DNA of 48,360 nucleotides from an uncultured bacterium (GTDB lineage: Bacteria; Planctomycetota; JAJSAM01; JAJVHW01), in NCBI GenBank assembly GCA_937996235.1, contig CALKVK010000005.1, positions 1 to 48,360 on the forward strand. The letters are read 5' to 3'. Each line of letters starts with the position of its first letter. Position 1 is the first letter of the stretch. The notes below the pieces were generated by a model. The model was not told the origin of the DNA, did not search any database, and saw only the letters and a program-made list of their open reading frames with translations. Of the stretch, positions 1 to 8,800 are shown piece after piece. A program made the translations under genes and the position numbers.

Positions 1-24
1 CAGGGGGATCTCGGGGGCGGGCAT
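1..24 (-). CDS. 5' end of an unidentified gene (partial)
   Basis: Only the first eight codons (MPAPEIPL) lie in the window, so no function can be given. The start is well supported. A near-perfect Shine-Dalgarno sequence, AAGGAGG, lies four bases before the ATG on the minus strand (bases 35-29), and a -10-like TAACAT lies at 50-45. The gene reads leftward out of the window, in the same direction as the neighbouring aminotransferase. It has its own promoter, so it is probably not simply the distal part of that operon. Confidence 0.65.
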
Positions 25-26
25 CG

Positions 27-50
27 CACCTCCTTGTCAGTGCGATGTTA
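27..50 (-). promoter_or_regulatory. Promoter -10 and strong Shine-Dalgarno for the leftmost gene
   Basis: On the minus strand TAACAT (50-45) is followed about 20 bases later by AAGGAGG (35-29) and then the ATG at 24. This gives a short leader of about 14 bases. It is one of the strongest ribosome binding sites in the window and contrasts with the many genes that have none. No convincing -35 is visible. Confidence 0.5.
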
Positions 51-101
51 GTGTGCCCCTCCGACGCCCAACCTGAGCGATCCGGGGATCCCTTGGTCGG
101 G

Positions 102-1280
102 CTAGTGGTAGCGCTGCATCACGCGCTCGAAGCCCGGTAGCGCGCGGTCGATCGTGTCGTCCTCGACGCAGTAGCTGATGCGCACGTGTCCCGGGCGGCC
201 GAAGCCGCGGCCCGGCACCGTCAGGATCAGTTCCTCCTGCAGCGCGCGGACGAACGCGACGTCGTCGGGCTCCGGGCTCTTGGGGAACATGTAGAAGGCG
301 CCGGTCGGCTCGACGATCTCGTAGCCCATCGACCGGAGCGCCGGCAGGAAGCGGTCGCGCTTGCCGCGGTAGATGCCGGGATCGACGGAGCGCCCCTGCA
401 GGGTCGCGACCGCGCGCTGCTGGATCGCGGGCGCGTTCACGAAGCCGAGGATGCGGTTCGTGAAGGTCAGCGCCGCCGCGAGCTCGGCGTCGCCCTGCAT
501 CCGCGGCGACGGCGCGATGAACCCGATGCGCTCGCCGGGCAGCGCGAGGTCCTTGCTGTGCGAGGTCACGATCACGGTGTCGTCGTAGGAGAGCGGCACC
601 CACGGCACGTCCACGTCGTACGCGATGTGGCGGTAGGGCTCGTCGCTCACGAGCACGATCGGCCGCCCGTGCCGCGCGGACTCCTCGCGCAGGAGGGCAC
701 CGAGCGCGTCGAGGCACGCCCTCGGGTACGTCACGCCGGTCGGGTTGTTCGGGCTGTTGACGACGAGCGCGCGGGTCTTGGGCGTGATCGCGGCGCGGAT
801 CGCGTCGAGGTCGGGCAGGAACGCGTCGTCGGTCGGCACCTGGACGCAGCGGCCGCCGTGGTTGTCCACGTAGAACACGTACTCGACGAAGAAGGGCGTC
901 AGGACGATCACCTCGTCGCCCGGGTCGAGCAGCGCCTTGAAGAGCACGTTCAGGCCGCCGCCGGCGCCCACGCACATCACGATCCGGTCGCCCGAGTACG
1001 GCAGGCCGGTCTCGCGGGCCAGGTGCTCCGCCACGGCCTGGCGCACGTGGGGGTAGCCCGCGTTCGGCATGTAGCGGTGGGCGCCGCGCTCGTGCGTGCC
1101 CGCCGCCGCGACGAGCGCCGCGACGACGTCGTCCGGGGGCTCCACCACCGGGTTCCCGAGAGAGAAGTCGAAGACGTTCGACGCCCCGTGCTGCGCGCGC
1201 AGCTTCGCGCCCTCCTCGAACATGCGGCGGATCCAGGACGAGGCCTGCATCGCCTCGGCGACCTTGCGCGAGATGCTCAC
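102..1280 (-). CDS. Pyridoxal-phosphate aminotransferase, class I/II (AspC-like fold)
   Basis: A 392-residue cytosolic fold-type I PLP enzyme that should transfer an amino group between an amino acid and a 2-oxo acid. Visible hallmarks are the NSPNNPTG segment, the VSDEPYRH segment that contacts the cofactor, and the Schiff-base lysine in SHSKDLALPGERIGF (Lys243). Length is typical of the family. The frame is open further upstream, but the GTG at 1280 is preferred because GAGGAG lies seven bases before it and the upstream translation is arginine/proline-rich without homology. TACCCT at 1324-1319 could be the -10 of its promoter. It is divergent from the GT9 gene. Substrate cannot be assigned; aspartate- or alanine-type aminotransferases and related decarboxylases share these motifs. 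Confidence 0.85.
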   Translation of the reverse strand: MSISRKVAEAMQASSWIRRMFEEGAKLRAQHGASNVFDFSLGNPVVEPPDDVVAALVAAAGTHERGAHRYMPNAGYPHVRQAVAEHLARETGLPYSGDRIVMCVGAGGGLNVLFKALLDPGDEVIVLTPFFVEYVFYVDNHGGRCVQVPTDDAFLPDLDAIRAAITPKTRALVVNSPNNPTGVTYPRACLDALGALLREESARHGRPIVLVSDEPYRHIAYDVDVPWVPLSYDDTVIVTSHSKDLALPGERIGFIAPSPRMQGDAELAAALTFTNRILGFVNAPAIQQRAVATLQGRSVDPGIYRGKRDRFLPALRSMGYEIVEPTGAFYMFPKSPEPDDVAFVRALQEELILTVPGRGFGRPGHVRISYCVEDDTIDRALPGFERVMQRYH

Positions 1281-1318
1281 GTACGACTCCTCGATGCGGC
1301 GTCGGGGCCGGACCGGCC

Positions 1319-1324
1319 AGGGTA
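1319..1324 (-). promoter_or_regulatory. -10-like element of the aminotransferase gene
   Basis: TACCCT on the minus strand. A transcript starting 6-7 bases downstream would have a leader of about 32 bases containing the GAGGAG ribosome binding site. The call is by similarity to the hexamers found before many other genes here; no -35 was identified. Confidence 0.35.
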
Positions 1325-1459
1325 CACAAGCGGCGCCGCGCGCACGCCGATGCAGCACGCCGATCCGGCACGTCGGCGGAGCGCGCCGCCGCGGCGCCGG
1401 CCGTGTCGTCCGCGCCGGCGTGCGGCGCGGAGACACGCGCGGCGCGCCGCGGCCGCGCG

Positions 1460-1465
1460 TACGAT
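1460..1465 (+). promoter_or_regulatory. -10-like TACGAT, leaderless start of the GT9 gene
   Basis: TACGAT ends six bases before the ATG at 1472, so the predicted transcription start coincides with the start codon. There is no Shine-Dalgarno sequence. This is one of a set of nine genes with the same geometry. Confidence 0.5.
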
Positions 1466-1471
1466 CTCCGG

Positions 1472-2710
1472 ATGCGCGTGGCGACGATGCGGCGGGTGGA
1501 CCGGGTGCTCGGGCGCCCGCTCGCCGCACTGCTCACGGCCGTCCGCCGCGTGCTCCCCGAGCCCCGCCGGCCGGCGCCGGCCGACGTCCGGCGCGTGCTC
1601 TTCGTGAAGCTGTCCGAGATGGGCGCCGTGGTGCTCGCCGCACCCGCGTTCGCGGAGGTCGAGCACGTCTTCCCGGGCGCCGAGGTGTGGCTGCTCTGCT
1701 TCGACGAGAACGCGGAGATCGCCGAGACGGCGGCGGGCATCCCCGCCGCGCGGGTGCTGCGGGCGCCCTCGAGCGGTGCGGTGGGCACCCTGCTCGGCCT
1801 GCTGCGTGTGGTCCGGCGCGTGCGCGCGCTGCGCTTCGACGTCGTCGTCGACCTCGAGTACCTCTCGCGCGTCGGCGCGGTGCTGACCTACCTGTCCGGC
1901 GCGCCCGTGCGCTCGGGCTTCCACCGCTTCGCCGCCGAGGGACTCTACTGCGGCGACCTCTACACGCACCGCCTGACGTTCAACCCGTACCTGCACATCG
2001 CGCAGTCGATGGTGACGCTCGTGCGCGCGGCGGCACGCGACCCGGAGGGCGCGCCGCTGCTCAAGGAGGCGCCGCCCGCGCTCGCCGAGCTGCGCTTCCC
2101 CCGCCACACGCCGCAGGCGGCGACGCGCGATGGCGTGCTCGCGAAGCTGCGCGCGCTCGGCGTCCCGGACGGCGCCCCGCTGCTGCTCGTCAACCCGAAC
2201 TCGAGCGACCTGCTGCCGCTCCGCCGCTGGCCGGTCGAGCGCTTCGTGGAGGTCTGCCGTATCCTGCGCGACCGGGTCGCCGGCGCGTACGTGGTGCTGA
2301 CGGGAGCGCCCCACGAGGCCGCGCTCGGCGGGCGCATCCTCGAGCTCCTGCGCACGGAGCCGGGCGGCGACGCGCGTTGCGTGTCGCTGATCGGGCAGAC
2401 CGACCTGCGCGAGCTGCTGTCGCTCTTCACGCTCGCGCGCGTGCTGGTCAGCGCCGACAGCGGCCCGCCCCACTTCGCGGTGCTGACGGACCTGCGGGTC
2501 GTCACGCTCTTCGGCCCGGAGACGCCCGCGCTCTACGGCCCGGTGAACGACCGCAACCGCGCGCTCACGCTCGGGCTCGCGTGCAGCCCGTGCATCCACG
2601 CCTGGAACAGCCGCGTCTCGACCTGCACCGACAACCGCTGCATGCGCGAGATGGACGCCGCGTGGGTGGCCGAGACGGCGCTGCGGCAGATCGCCGACGC
2701 CGCGCGCTGA
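1472..2710 (+). CDS. Glycosyltransferase family 9 (heptosyltransferase-like)
   Basis: A 412-residue GT-B-fold protein of the ADP-heptose:LPS heptosyltransferase family, acting at the inner face of the cytoplasmic membrane to add a sugar to a surface glycolipid. The N-terminal domain begins with VRRVLFVKLSEMGAVVLAAPAF, a GT9 signature in which a basic/polar residue and the Gly-x-hydrophobic loop contact the acceptor. The C-terminal nucleotide-sugar site has VSADSGPPHFAVLTDL followed by TLFGPETPALYGP. A cysteine-containing segment (CSPCIHAW ... CTDNRCM) after the donor site is common in this family. The ATG at 1472 is chosen because it follows a -10-like TACGAT by six bases; ATG 1487 is an alternative. 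A gmhA gene elsewhere in the window is consistent with heptose use, but donor and acceptor are not determined by sequence. Confidence 0.85.
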   Translation: MRVATMRRVDRVLGRPLAALLTAVRRVLPEPRRPAPADVRRVLFVKLSEMGAVVLAAPAFAEVEHVFPGAEVWLLCFDENAEIAETAAGIPAARVLRAPSSGAVGTLLGLLRVVRRVRALRFDVVVDLEYLSRVGAVLTYLSGAPVRSGFHRFAAEGLYCGDLYTHRLTFNPYLHIAQSMVTLVRAAARDPEGAPLLKEAPPALAELRFPRHTPQAATRDGVLAKLRALGVPDGAPLLLVNPNSSDLLPLRRWPVERFVEVCRILRDRVAGAYVVLTGAPHEAALGGRILELLRTEPGGDARCVSLIGQTDLRELLSLFTLARVLVSADSGPPHFAVLTDLRVVTLFGPETPALYGPVNDRNRALTLGLACSPCIHAWNSRVSTCTDNRCMREMDAAWVAETALRQIADAAR

Positions 2711-2741
2711 GCGCGAGTCGCGCACGCCCCCCGAATCACGC

Positions 2742-2771
2742 GGCCGCCCCGGGATCTCTCCCGGGGCGGCC
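2742..2771. terminator. Bidirectional hairpin terminator between convergent genes
   Basis: A perfect 13-base-pair inverted repeat (GGCCGCCCCGGGA / TCCCGGGGCGGCC) with a four-base TCTC loop, placed between the ends of the rightward GT9 gene and the leftward squalene-cyclase-like gene. The stem is strong enough to terminate both transcripts. The downstream T tract is weak, as is usual at such GC content. Confidence 0.8.
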
Positions 2772-2837
2772 GGTTCGTTCTCGCTCGGGTTCGCGGCCGG
2801 CGGCGCAGGCTCACGCCGCAGGCCGGTCAGGCACGGG

Positions 2838-4403
2838 TCAGCGGCTGCTGGCGCCGAAGACGCGGCCGTAGCGGTAGTAGACCTCGAGGCAGAGGCAGTT
2901 GACGGCGGTCGAGTAGACGCGCCCGCCCTCGGTCGCCCACGGGTCCATCGGGTCCCAGGAGCCGATCTGGTCCATGTCGGGCTCCTTGCGCTGGTTGTCG
3001 ACGATGGCCTTCTCCATGGCCGACTTCCACGCGTCCCACTGCTTCCCGCCGACCTGGAACATGGCCAGCGTGGCGTAGTACCAGTAGTAGAAGTCGATGG
3101 TGCCCTTGTCGACGTCCCAGAGCGGCGGCTTCTTCGACATGAGGTCCGCGCCCTTGAGGATGAACTCGTCCTTCGTCGGGTCGCCGCCCGCGAAGATGCG
3201 GACCAGCACGCCCACGCCCGTCAGCGACTCGCTGTTGTCGGGCGGGAACTTGTCCTGCACCTCGGTCGTGCGGGCCGGCGGACCGCCGCGGCGCTGGTAG
3301 CCGACGCGGCCGAACTCGGGCTCCGTCATCTTCTCGATCCAGGCCATCGCGCCGCGCATCGCGCCGCCGTCCACGTTGAGCTCGGCGAGCTTCGCGGACT
3401 TGAGCACCATCACGGCCCAGCCCGTCACGGACGAGTCGTTGTCGCCGTCGCGGATGCCGTAGCGCCAGGCCAGGTACGGGTTCTGCGAGGCGTGGACGAA
3501 GTCGACGCCGCGCTGGGCGGAGTCCTTGAACAGCTTCGAGCCGGTCAGGCCGTACGCCTCGGTCATCGCGAGCGCGGCGCACATGTGGTTGTACTGGAAG
3601 TGGCTCGACGTGCGGGGCCCGAAGCAGCCCTCGCCGTCCTGGATCTGCTTGAGGTAGCGCAGGCCCTCGCGGACGGTGTCCTTGTACTGGCCGGCGTTGT
3701 GGGTCTCGCCCGCGCCGAGGAAGCACAGGAGCGCGAGGCCCGAGAGGCCCGGGTCGTAGACCGCCTCGCCGGGGCCGCCGCACTTGTTCTTGACGCACTT
3801 CTCCTCGAAGCCGTCCGAGTCCCAGTGGCCGCCGTTGCTCTGGTGGTTCTTCAGCCACTCGAGGGCGAGGTCCACGGCGCTCTGCGTCTTCTTGCCGCCG
3901 CCGCCCGCGCGCAGGTTGCGCCGGCCGCCGCGCCGACCGCCGAACGCACCGCCGGCGCCGCCGCCGATGCCGATCGTGCCGTTGTCGCCCTTGCCCTCGA
4001 ACGGGGCGTCCGAGTTGAAGTCCTCGCCCAACGACTGGTTGTCGTCCATGTCGTTGTCGGTCTCGTTGTGGTCCGAGACCTTGGCGTCCTTGATGACGGG
4101 GTCCTCGACGGACTTCTCCATCTCCTCGATGGGCTTCTCTTCCTCGACCTCCGGCTCGACCTCTTCCTCGAGGTCCGGCGTGTCGTCCTGCTGCGCCATC
4201 TCGATGCGCTTGGGAGGCTCGACCTGCTTCTCGCTCTGCGGCATCAGCAGGAAGATGCCGATCACGACGAGGTGCACGCCGATCGAGCAGAGCACCCACG
4301 GCGCGTTCTTGAGCTGCGCGTAGAGCAGATCACCGAAGTCCTGGTGCTGATCCGCCGTCAGCGCTTCGCGGCGACTGATCGTGTTGCCTTCGATGGAACC
4401 CAT
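2838..4403 (-). CDS. Membrane-anchored squalene-cyclase/prenyltransferase-fold protein
   Basis: A 521-residue protein. A short cytosolic N-terminus is followed by one membrane segment (about residues 34-53, WVLCSIGVHLVVIGIFLLMP). Next comes a long acidic/proline linker (EEEVEPEVEEEKPIEE), then a Gly/Arg-rich patch, then a C-terminal (alpha/alpha)6-barrel of the squalene-hopene-cyclase type. That barrel shows the repeated LxWLxxxQxxxGxW-like helices (LALEWLKNHQSNGGHWDSDG, YLKQIQDGEGCFG). The N-terminal layout resembles TonB-type energy-transducing anchors, but no ExbB/ExbD genes are adjacent. Such proteins are frequent in Planctomycetota and their function is unknown; the catalytic DXDD motif of true cyclases is not apparent. 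The ATG at 4403 is supported by AGAGGA seven bases upstream. An ATG 24 codons further upstream is rejected because that extension is unsupported. Confidence 0.75.
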   Translation of the reverse strand: MGSIEGNTISRREALTADQHQDFGDLLYAQLKNAPWVLCSIGVHLVVIGIFLLMPQSEKQVEPPKRIEMAQQDDTPDLEEEVEPEVEEEKPIEEMEKSVEDPVIKDAKVSDHNETDNDMDDNQSLGEDFNSDAPFEGKGDNGTIGIGGGAGGAFGGRRGGRRNLRAGGGGKKTQSAVDLALEWLKNHQSNGGHWDSDGFEEKCVKNKCGGPGEAVYDPGLSGLALLCFLGAGETHNAGQYKDTVREGLRYLKQIQDGEGCFGPRTSSHFQYNHMCAALAMTEAYGLTGSKLFKDSAQRGVDFVHASQNPYLAWRYGIRDGDNDSSVTGWAVMVLKSAKLAELNVDGGAMRGAMAWIEKMTEPEFGRVGYQRRGGPPARTTEVQDKFPPDNSESLTGVGVLVRIFAGGDPTKDEFILKGADLMSKKPPLWDVDKGTIDFYYWYYATLAMFQVGGKQWDAWKSAMEKAIVDNQRKEPDMDQIGSWDPMDPWATEGGRVYSTAVNCLCLEVYYRYGRVFGASSR

Positions 4404-4451
4404 GAGACCGTCCTCTCGAGACCGGCTGGAAACCGCCGGACGCCCGCGCCG

Positions 4452-4457
4452 ATCGTA
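4452..4457 (-). promoter_or_regulatory. -10-like TACGAT of the squalene-cyclase-like gene
   Basis: TACGAT on the minus strand, 48 bases before the ATG. Initiation 6-7 bases downstream would give a leader of about 42 bases carrying the AGAGGA ribosome binding site. The 230-base gap 4404-4633 otherwise holds only this promoter and a loopless GC palindrome (4592-4605). Confidence 0.4.
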
Positions 4458-4633
4458 GCGGGGGCCGACGGGCACCTCAACGAAACGGGTTCGAAAAGGT
4501 TCGAGGCTCGGATCCGGCGTTCCGCACGGCTCCGGACGCAGCTCCGGACGCGCGCTCGGGCGCGACCCGGATCACGCCGTGCGGATTCGCACGCCGCGCG
4601 CGGCGCTCCTCCGCCGCGGTGCCGGGCGCGACG

Positions 4634-5800
4634 TCAGAAGCCGTACTCGTCGAGCACCTTGCGGCGCTCGGACTCGAGCGTGGCGCGCAGGCTGTCGGCC
4701 ACACGCGGCGGGCGGATCGACGCCCGCTCGAGCAGCTTCAGCTCGACCTCGAGCCGCGCGAGGAGGCGGCGGACCTGGTTCAGCTCGCGCTGGATGTCCT
4801 CCTGCACCTCCTCGAACGGGCGCGTGCGGGCCTCGAAGTGGCCCTCGGCACGCAGGATGTAGAACGACGTGCCCACCTGCACCGGGTGCTCGACGAGCGC
4901 CCCGCGCTCGTGGCCGAACGCGAAGGACTCGAACAGCTCCGCGCGCTGCCCGCGCTCGATGTCGAGCAGGCCGTCCTGCGCGCGGGCCTCGGCGTCCGGC
5001 GCCGCGAGCTCGCGGTAGACCGGCACCCAGTCCTCACCGGCGCGCAGGCGCGCCAGCGCCGCCTCGGCCTTGGCGCGCGCCGCCTCCACGGCCGCCTGGC
5101 GCGAGGGCGCCGCGAGGTCCGTCGGGATCACGAGCATGCGGAACAGCGCGTGCTCCTTCTCGTGGAACTGGTCGGGGTGGCCCTCCCAGTAGGCGCGGAC
5201 GTCGCTCGGCGACACGAACACGTCGGCCATGGGCCGCACGCGCGGGTCGCCGCCCGTGAGGCCGAGCGCGCTGTACATGAAGCGCCGCGTGATGATCGAG
5301 CGGCGCGTCATCTCGTCGAACTCCTGGCGCGACATGCTGCGCTCGGCCAGGTACGCCTCGAGCGTGCCGCCGTTCTTCTGGAGCTCCCGGGCGCGCTTCG
5401 CGCGCTCCTCGTCGAGGTCGTCGCGCGTCACGTCCACGCCGAGCTGGACGGCCGCGGAGTAGACGATGCGGTCCATCAGGATGTCGAAGAGCGCACCCTC
5501 CTCGACCGCCGCGCGCTGCCGCGGGTCCTCGAGGCGCGCGAGCGTGGGGCCCTGCCGCAGCAGGACGTCGCGGTAGGTCACGACGGCGCCGTCCACGTAC
5601 GCGAGCACGCGGCTCGACGAGTTCTCGTCGGGCCGGCGGCCGTCGGGGGCGGCGCGGGCGGCCTCGGCGGCCTCCATCTCGAGCGGGCGGCCCATCCTCT
5701 CGGGGTCCGAGATCTGCCCCTCGGGGGCCGAGGACGAGCACGCGCCGAGCGGCGCGGCGAGGAACAGGAGCAGCGGGAGGGCGCGCAGGTCGGGACGCAT
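4634..5800 (-). CDS. PpiC/SurA-type peptidyl-prolyl isomerase lipoprotein
   Basis: A 388-residue predicted periplasmic folding factor. The N-terminus is a lipoprotein signal with lipobox LGAC (Cys21). A SurA-N-like helical region follows (about residues 60-215, starting LAYVDGAVVTYRDVLLRQG). A parvulin-type region comes next (about 215-330; ALFRMLVIP ... DGLLDIERGQRAELFESFAFGHERGALVEHPVQVGTSFYILRAEG), matching the PpiC core including the VQVGTSFYI strand. The C-terminus is a helix that would close the chaperone lobe. The ATG at 5800 lies seven bases after a -10-like TACCAT and has no ribosome binding site, so the transcript is probably leaderless. It is downstream of mfd in the same direction but separated by 82 bases and its own promoter. 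Isomerase activity itself is inferred. Confidence 0.8.
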   Translation of the reverse strand: MRPDLRALPLLLFLAAPLGACSSSAPEGQISDPERMGRPLEMEAAEAARAAPDGRRPDENSSSRVLAYVDGAVVTYRDVLLRQGPTLARLEDPRQRAAVEEGALFDILMDRIVYSAAVQLGVDVTRDDLDEERAKRARELQKNGGTLEAYLAERSMSRQEFDEMTRRSIITRRFMYSALGLTGGDPRVRPMADVFVSPSDVRAYWEGHPDQFHEKEHALFRMLVIPTDLAAPSRQAAVEAARAKAEAALARLRAGEDWVPVYRELAAPDAEARAQDGLLDIERGQRAELFESFAFGHERGALVEHPVQVGTSFYILRAEGHFEARTRPFEEVQEDIQRELNQVRRLLARLEVELKLLERASIRPPRVADSLRATLESERRKVLDEYGF

Positions 5801-5807
5801 ACCGCGG

Positions 5808-5813
5808 ATGGTA
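5808..5813 (-). promoter_or_regulatory. -10-like TACCAT, leaderless start of the PpiC-type gene
   Basis: TACCAT on the minus strand, separated from the ATG at 5800 by seven bases. No Shine-Dalgarno sequence is present between them. Confidence 0.5.
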
Positions 5814-5882
5814 CGGGGCGCGCGCGACGCGCCGTCAGAGTTGGGTCGGGGTGCGGCGGGCCGGAGCGCCGCGGGCCGGCCC

Positions 5883-8800
5883 TCAGCGCCCGGGGCGCGC
5901 CAGCAGGCCGAGCACGGCGTCCACCAGCTCGAAGCCGGCGAGGCCCCGCCGCGGCAGGAGCAGGTGCGCGTGCACCTTGTCGAGCGGCCGCACGCGGTCG
6001 CCGAGGTGCGCGAGCCGCGACTTGACGCGCGCCGGATCCACGCAGCGCAGCAGGATGCGCTCCTCGCCGTCGTGGACGATCGGCGTCAGGCGCGTCACGC
6101 CGATGCGCTCGCCCGCGAGGCGGATGTACGCGAGCCGCGCGAGCAGCCGCACGGCCTCGGGCGGCGGCCCGAAGCGGTCCGCGCACTCGTCGAGGAGCGC
6201 GGCGACCTCCTCGTCGTCGCGCGCCGCGGAGAAGCGGCGGTAGGTGTCGATGCGCTGGCGGTCGTCCGGCACGTAGTCGCCCGGGATCGCCGTCGGCACG
6301 GGCAGGCTGACGTGGCACGCCACACGGAACGCCCCGCGCTCGCGCCGCACCTTCTTCACCGCGTCGGCCAGGAGCTGGCAGTAGAGCTCGTAGCCGACCG
6401 ACGCGATGTAGCCCGACTGCTCCGCGCCGAGCAGGTTGCCGGCGCCGCGGATCTCCATGTCGCGCATCGCGATGCGGAACCCCGCGCCGAGGTCCGAGAG
6501 CTCCTCGACCGCGCGCACGCGCCGCTCGGCGTCGGTCGGCAGCGCGCCCGGCGGCACGATCAGGTAGCAGTAGGCGCGGCGGTCGTAGCGCCCGACGCGG
6601 CCGCGGAGCTGGTGCAGGTCGGCGAGCCCCAGCCAGTCGGCGCGGTCGATGAAGATCGTGTTCGCGTTCGGGATGTCGAGGCCCGACTCGACGATCGTCG
6701 TCGCGACGAGCACGTCGGCCCGGTGCTCCACGAAGTCGAGCATGCGCTCCTCGACGGCCGCGTCGGAGAGCTGCCCGTGGACGACCGCCACGCGCGCCTC
6801 GGGCACCAGCTCGCGCAGCTTGGACGCCGTGCCCTCGATCGACGCCACGCGGTTGTGGATGAAGTACGCCTGGCCGCCGCGCTCGAGCTCCGCGAGCAGC
6901 GCGTCGCGCAGGACGCCGTCGTCGGGCGCGATCACGCGCGTCTCGATGGGCCGGCGCCCGAACGGCGCGGTGGTGAGCGAGCTGATGTCGCGCAGCCCGA
7001 GCAGCGCCATGTGCAGCGTGCGCGGGATCGGCGTGGCCGTCAGCGTGAGCACGTCCACGGTCGCGCGCAGGTGGCGCAGCGCCTCCTTGTTGCGCACGCC
7101 GAAGCGCTGCTCCTCGTCCACCACGACGAGCCCGAGGTCGCGGAAGCGCACGTCGCCCGAGACGAGGCGGTGCGTGCCGATGACGACGTCCACGCGCCCC
7201 TCGCCGGCCGCGGCGACGATCTCGTCCTGCTCGCGGCCCGTGCGGAAGCGCGAGAGCACGGCGACGTTCACGGGGTAGCTCGCGAAGCGGTCGCGGAAGA
7301 CGGCGCCGTGCTGCTCCGCGAGGACCGTGGTCGGCACGAGCACGGCCACCTGGCGTCCCGACATCACGCACTTGAACGCCGCGCGCACCGCGAGCTCGGT
7401 CTTGCCGAAGCCGACGTCGCCGCAGACGAGGCGGTCCATCGGCGTGTCGCGCTCCATGTCGCCCTTGATGGCCGCGAGCGCGGTGACCTGGTCCGCCGTC
7501 AGGTCGAACGGGAACGTCGCCTCGAACTCGAGCTGCTCGGGCGAGTCCGGCGGGAACGCGATGCCCGGCCGCGCGGCGCGGCGCGCGTGCGTCTCGAGCA
7601 GCTCCGCGGCGATGCCCTCGACCGACGCCGCGACCGCCTTCTTGCGCCGCTCCCACTCGCGTCCGCCGATCTTCGAGAGCTTCGGCGCCGCGTCGCCCGA
7701 CCCGACGTAGCGGTGCACGAGCGACGCCTTGGTGACGGGCACGTAGACGCGCGCGCCGCCCGCGAACTCGAGCGTCAGGTGCTCCGTCGCGACGCCCTCG
7801 TGCTCCCGCCGCTCGAGTCCCTTGTAGACGCCGATGCCGTGGTCGAGGTGCACGGCCGCGTCGCCGATGCGCAGGTCGGTCCACTGCGGCGCGGGCGCGG
7901 CGGGGCGCAACGAGCCGGTCGGACGCGGAAGGCGCGTGCGCCCGAACAGCTCGTCGTAGCTGAGCAGCGCGACGCCGAGCTCCGGCACCTGGAAGCCGTG
8001 CGCGAGGCGCCCCTCCTCGACGGAGAGGCCCTCGCGGCCCGCGAGGCCGCTCTCGTCGAGCAGCGTCGCGACGCGGTGCGCCTCGCCGGACGTGGCGCAG
8101 AGCAGGCGCACGTCGCGGTTGCGCTCGAGCAGCGCGAGCACCGCCTCCTGGAACGTGACGAGGTCGCGGGCGAGGCCCGTCGCCGTGAGCAGGCGCGCGT
8201 TCGTCGCGCCGTCGGACTCGACGACCGGAGCGCGCGAGAGCCGCAGCGCGGGGAACGCGAGCTCGCGCAGGGCGAAGCGCGCGTACATCGTGCCGAGCTC
8301 CTCCTCGGGGCGCGCGCGCTCGAAGCGCGCGAGCCACGCGGCGGCCTGCTCCTCCTCGACGTGCACGCACAGCGCGCCCTCGGGCAGCAGGTCGGGCAGG
8401 AGCTTCGCGCGGCGCAGCGCGCGCACGCGCTCGGCGTCGGACGCGGCGCCGACGCCCGTCGCCGCCTCGGCGCTCAGCAGCGGCACGGTCACGACCTGCA
8501 CCGGCTCGACGGAGCGCTGCGTCGCGGGGTCGAAGGCGCGCAGGCTGTCGATCTCGTCGCCGAAGAGCTCGACGCGCAACGGCGCGTCGCGGCCGCGCGG
8601 GAACACGTCCACGATGCCGCCGCGCTGCGCCCACTCGCCGGGCGCCTCGACCATCGGCACGCGGACGAAGCCCGCGCGCGTCAGGCGTTCGGCGAGCGCG
8701 GCGACGTCGAGCCGCTCGCCGGTCGCGAAGCGCAGCGACGACGCCGCGAGCTCCTCGGGACCGGGCACCGGCTGCAGCAGCGCGGAGAGCGGCGCGACGA

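Noticed and set aside
1281..1529. N-terminal extension of the aminotransferase
   Set aside because: Arg/Pro-rich with no family match; GTG 1280 has a GAGGAG ribosome binding site at good spacing.
4592..4605. Palindrome CGCCGCGCGCGGCG as a terminator of the PpiC-type gene
   Set aside because: No loop and no T tract; simple GC alternation gives such palindromes often in this DNA.
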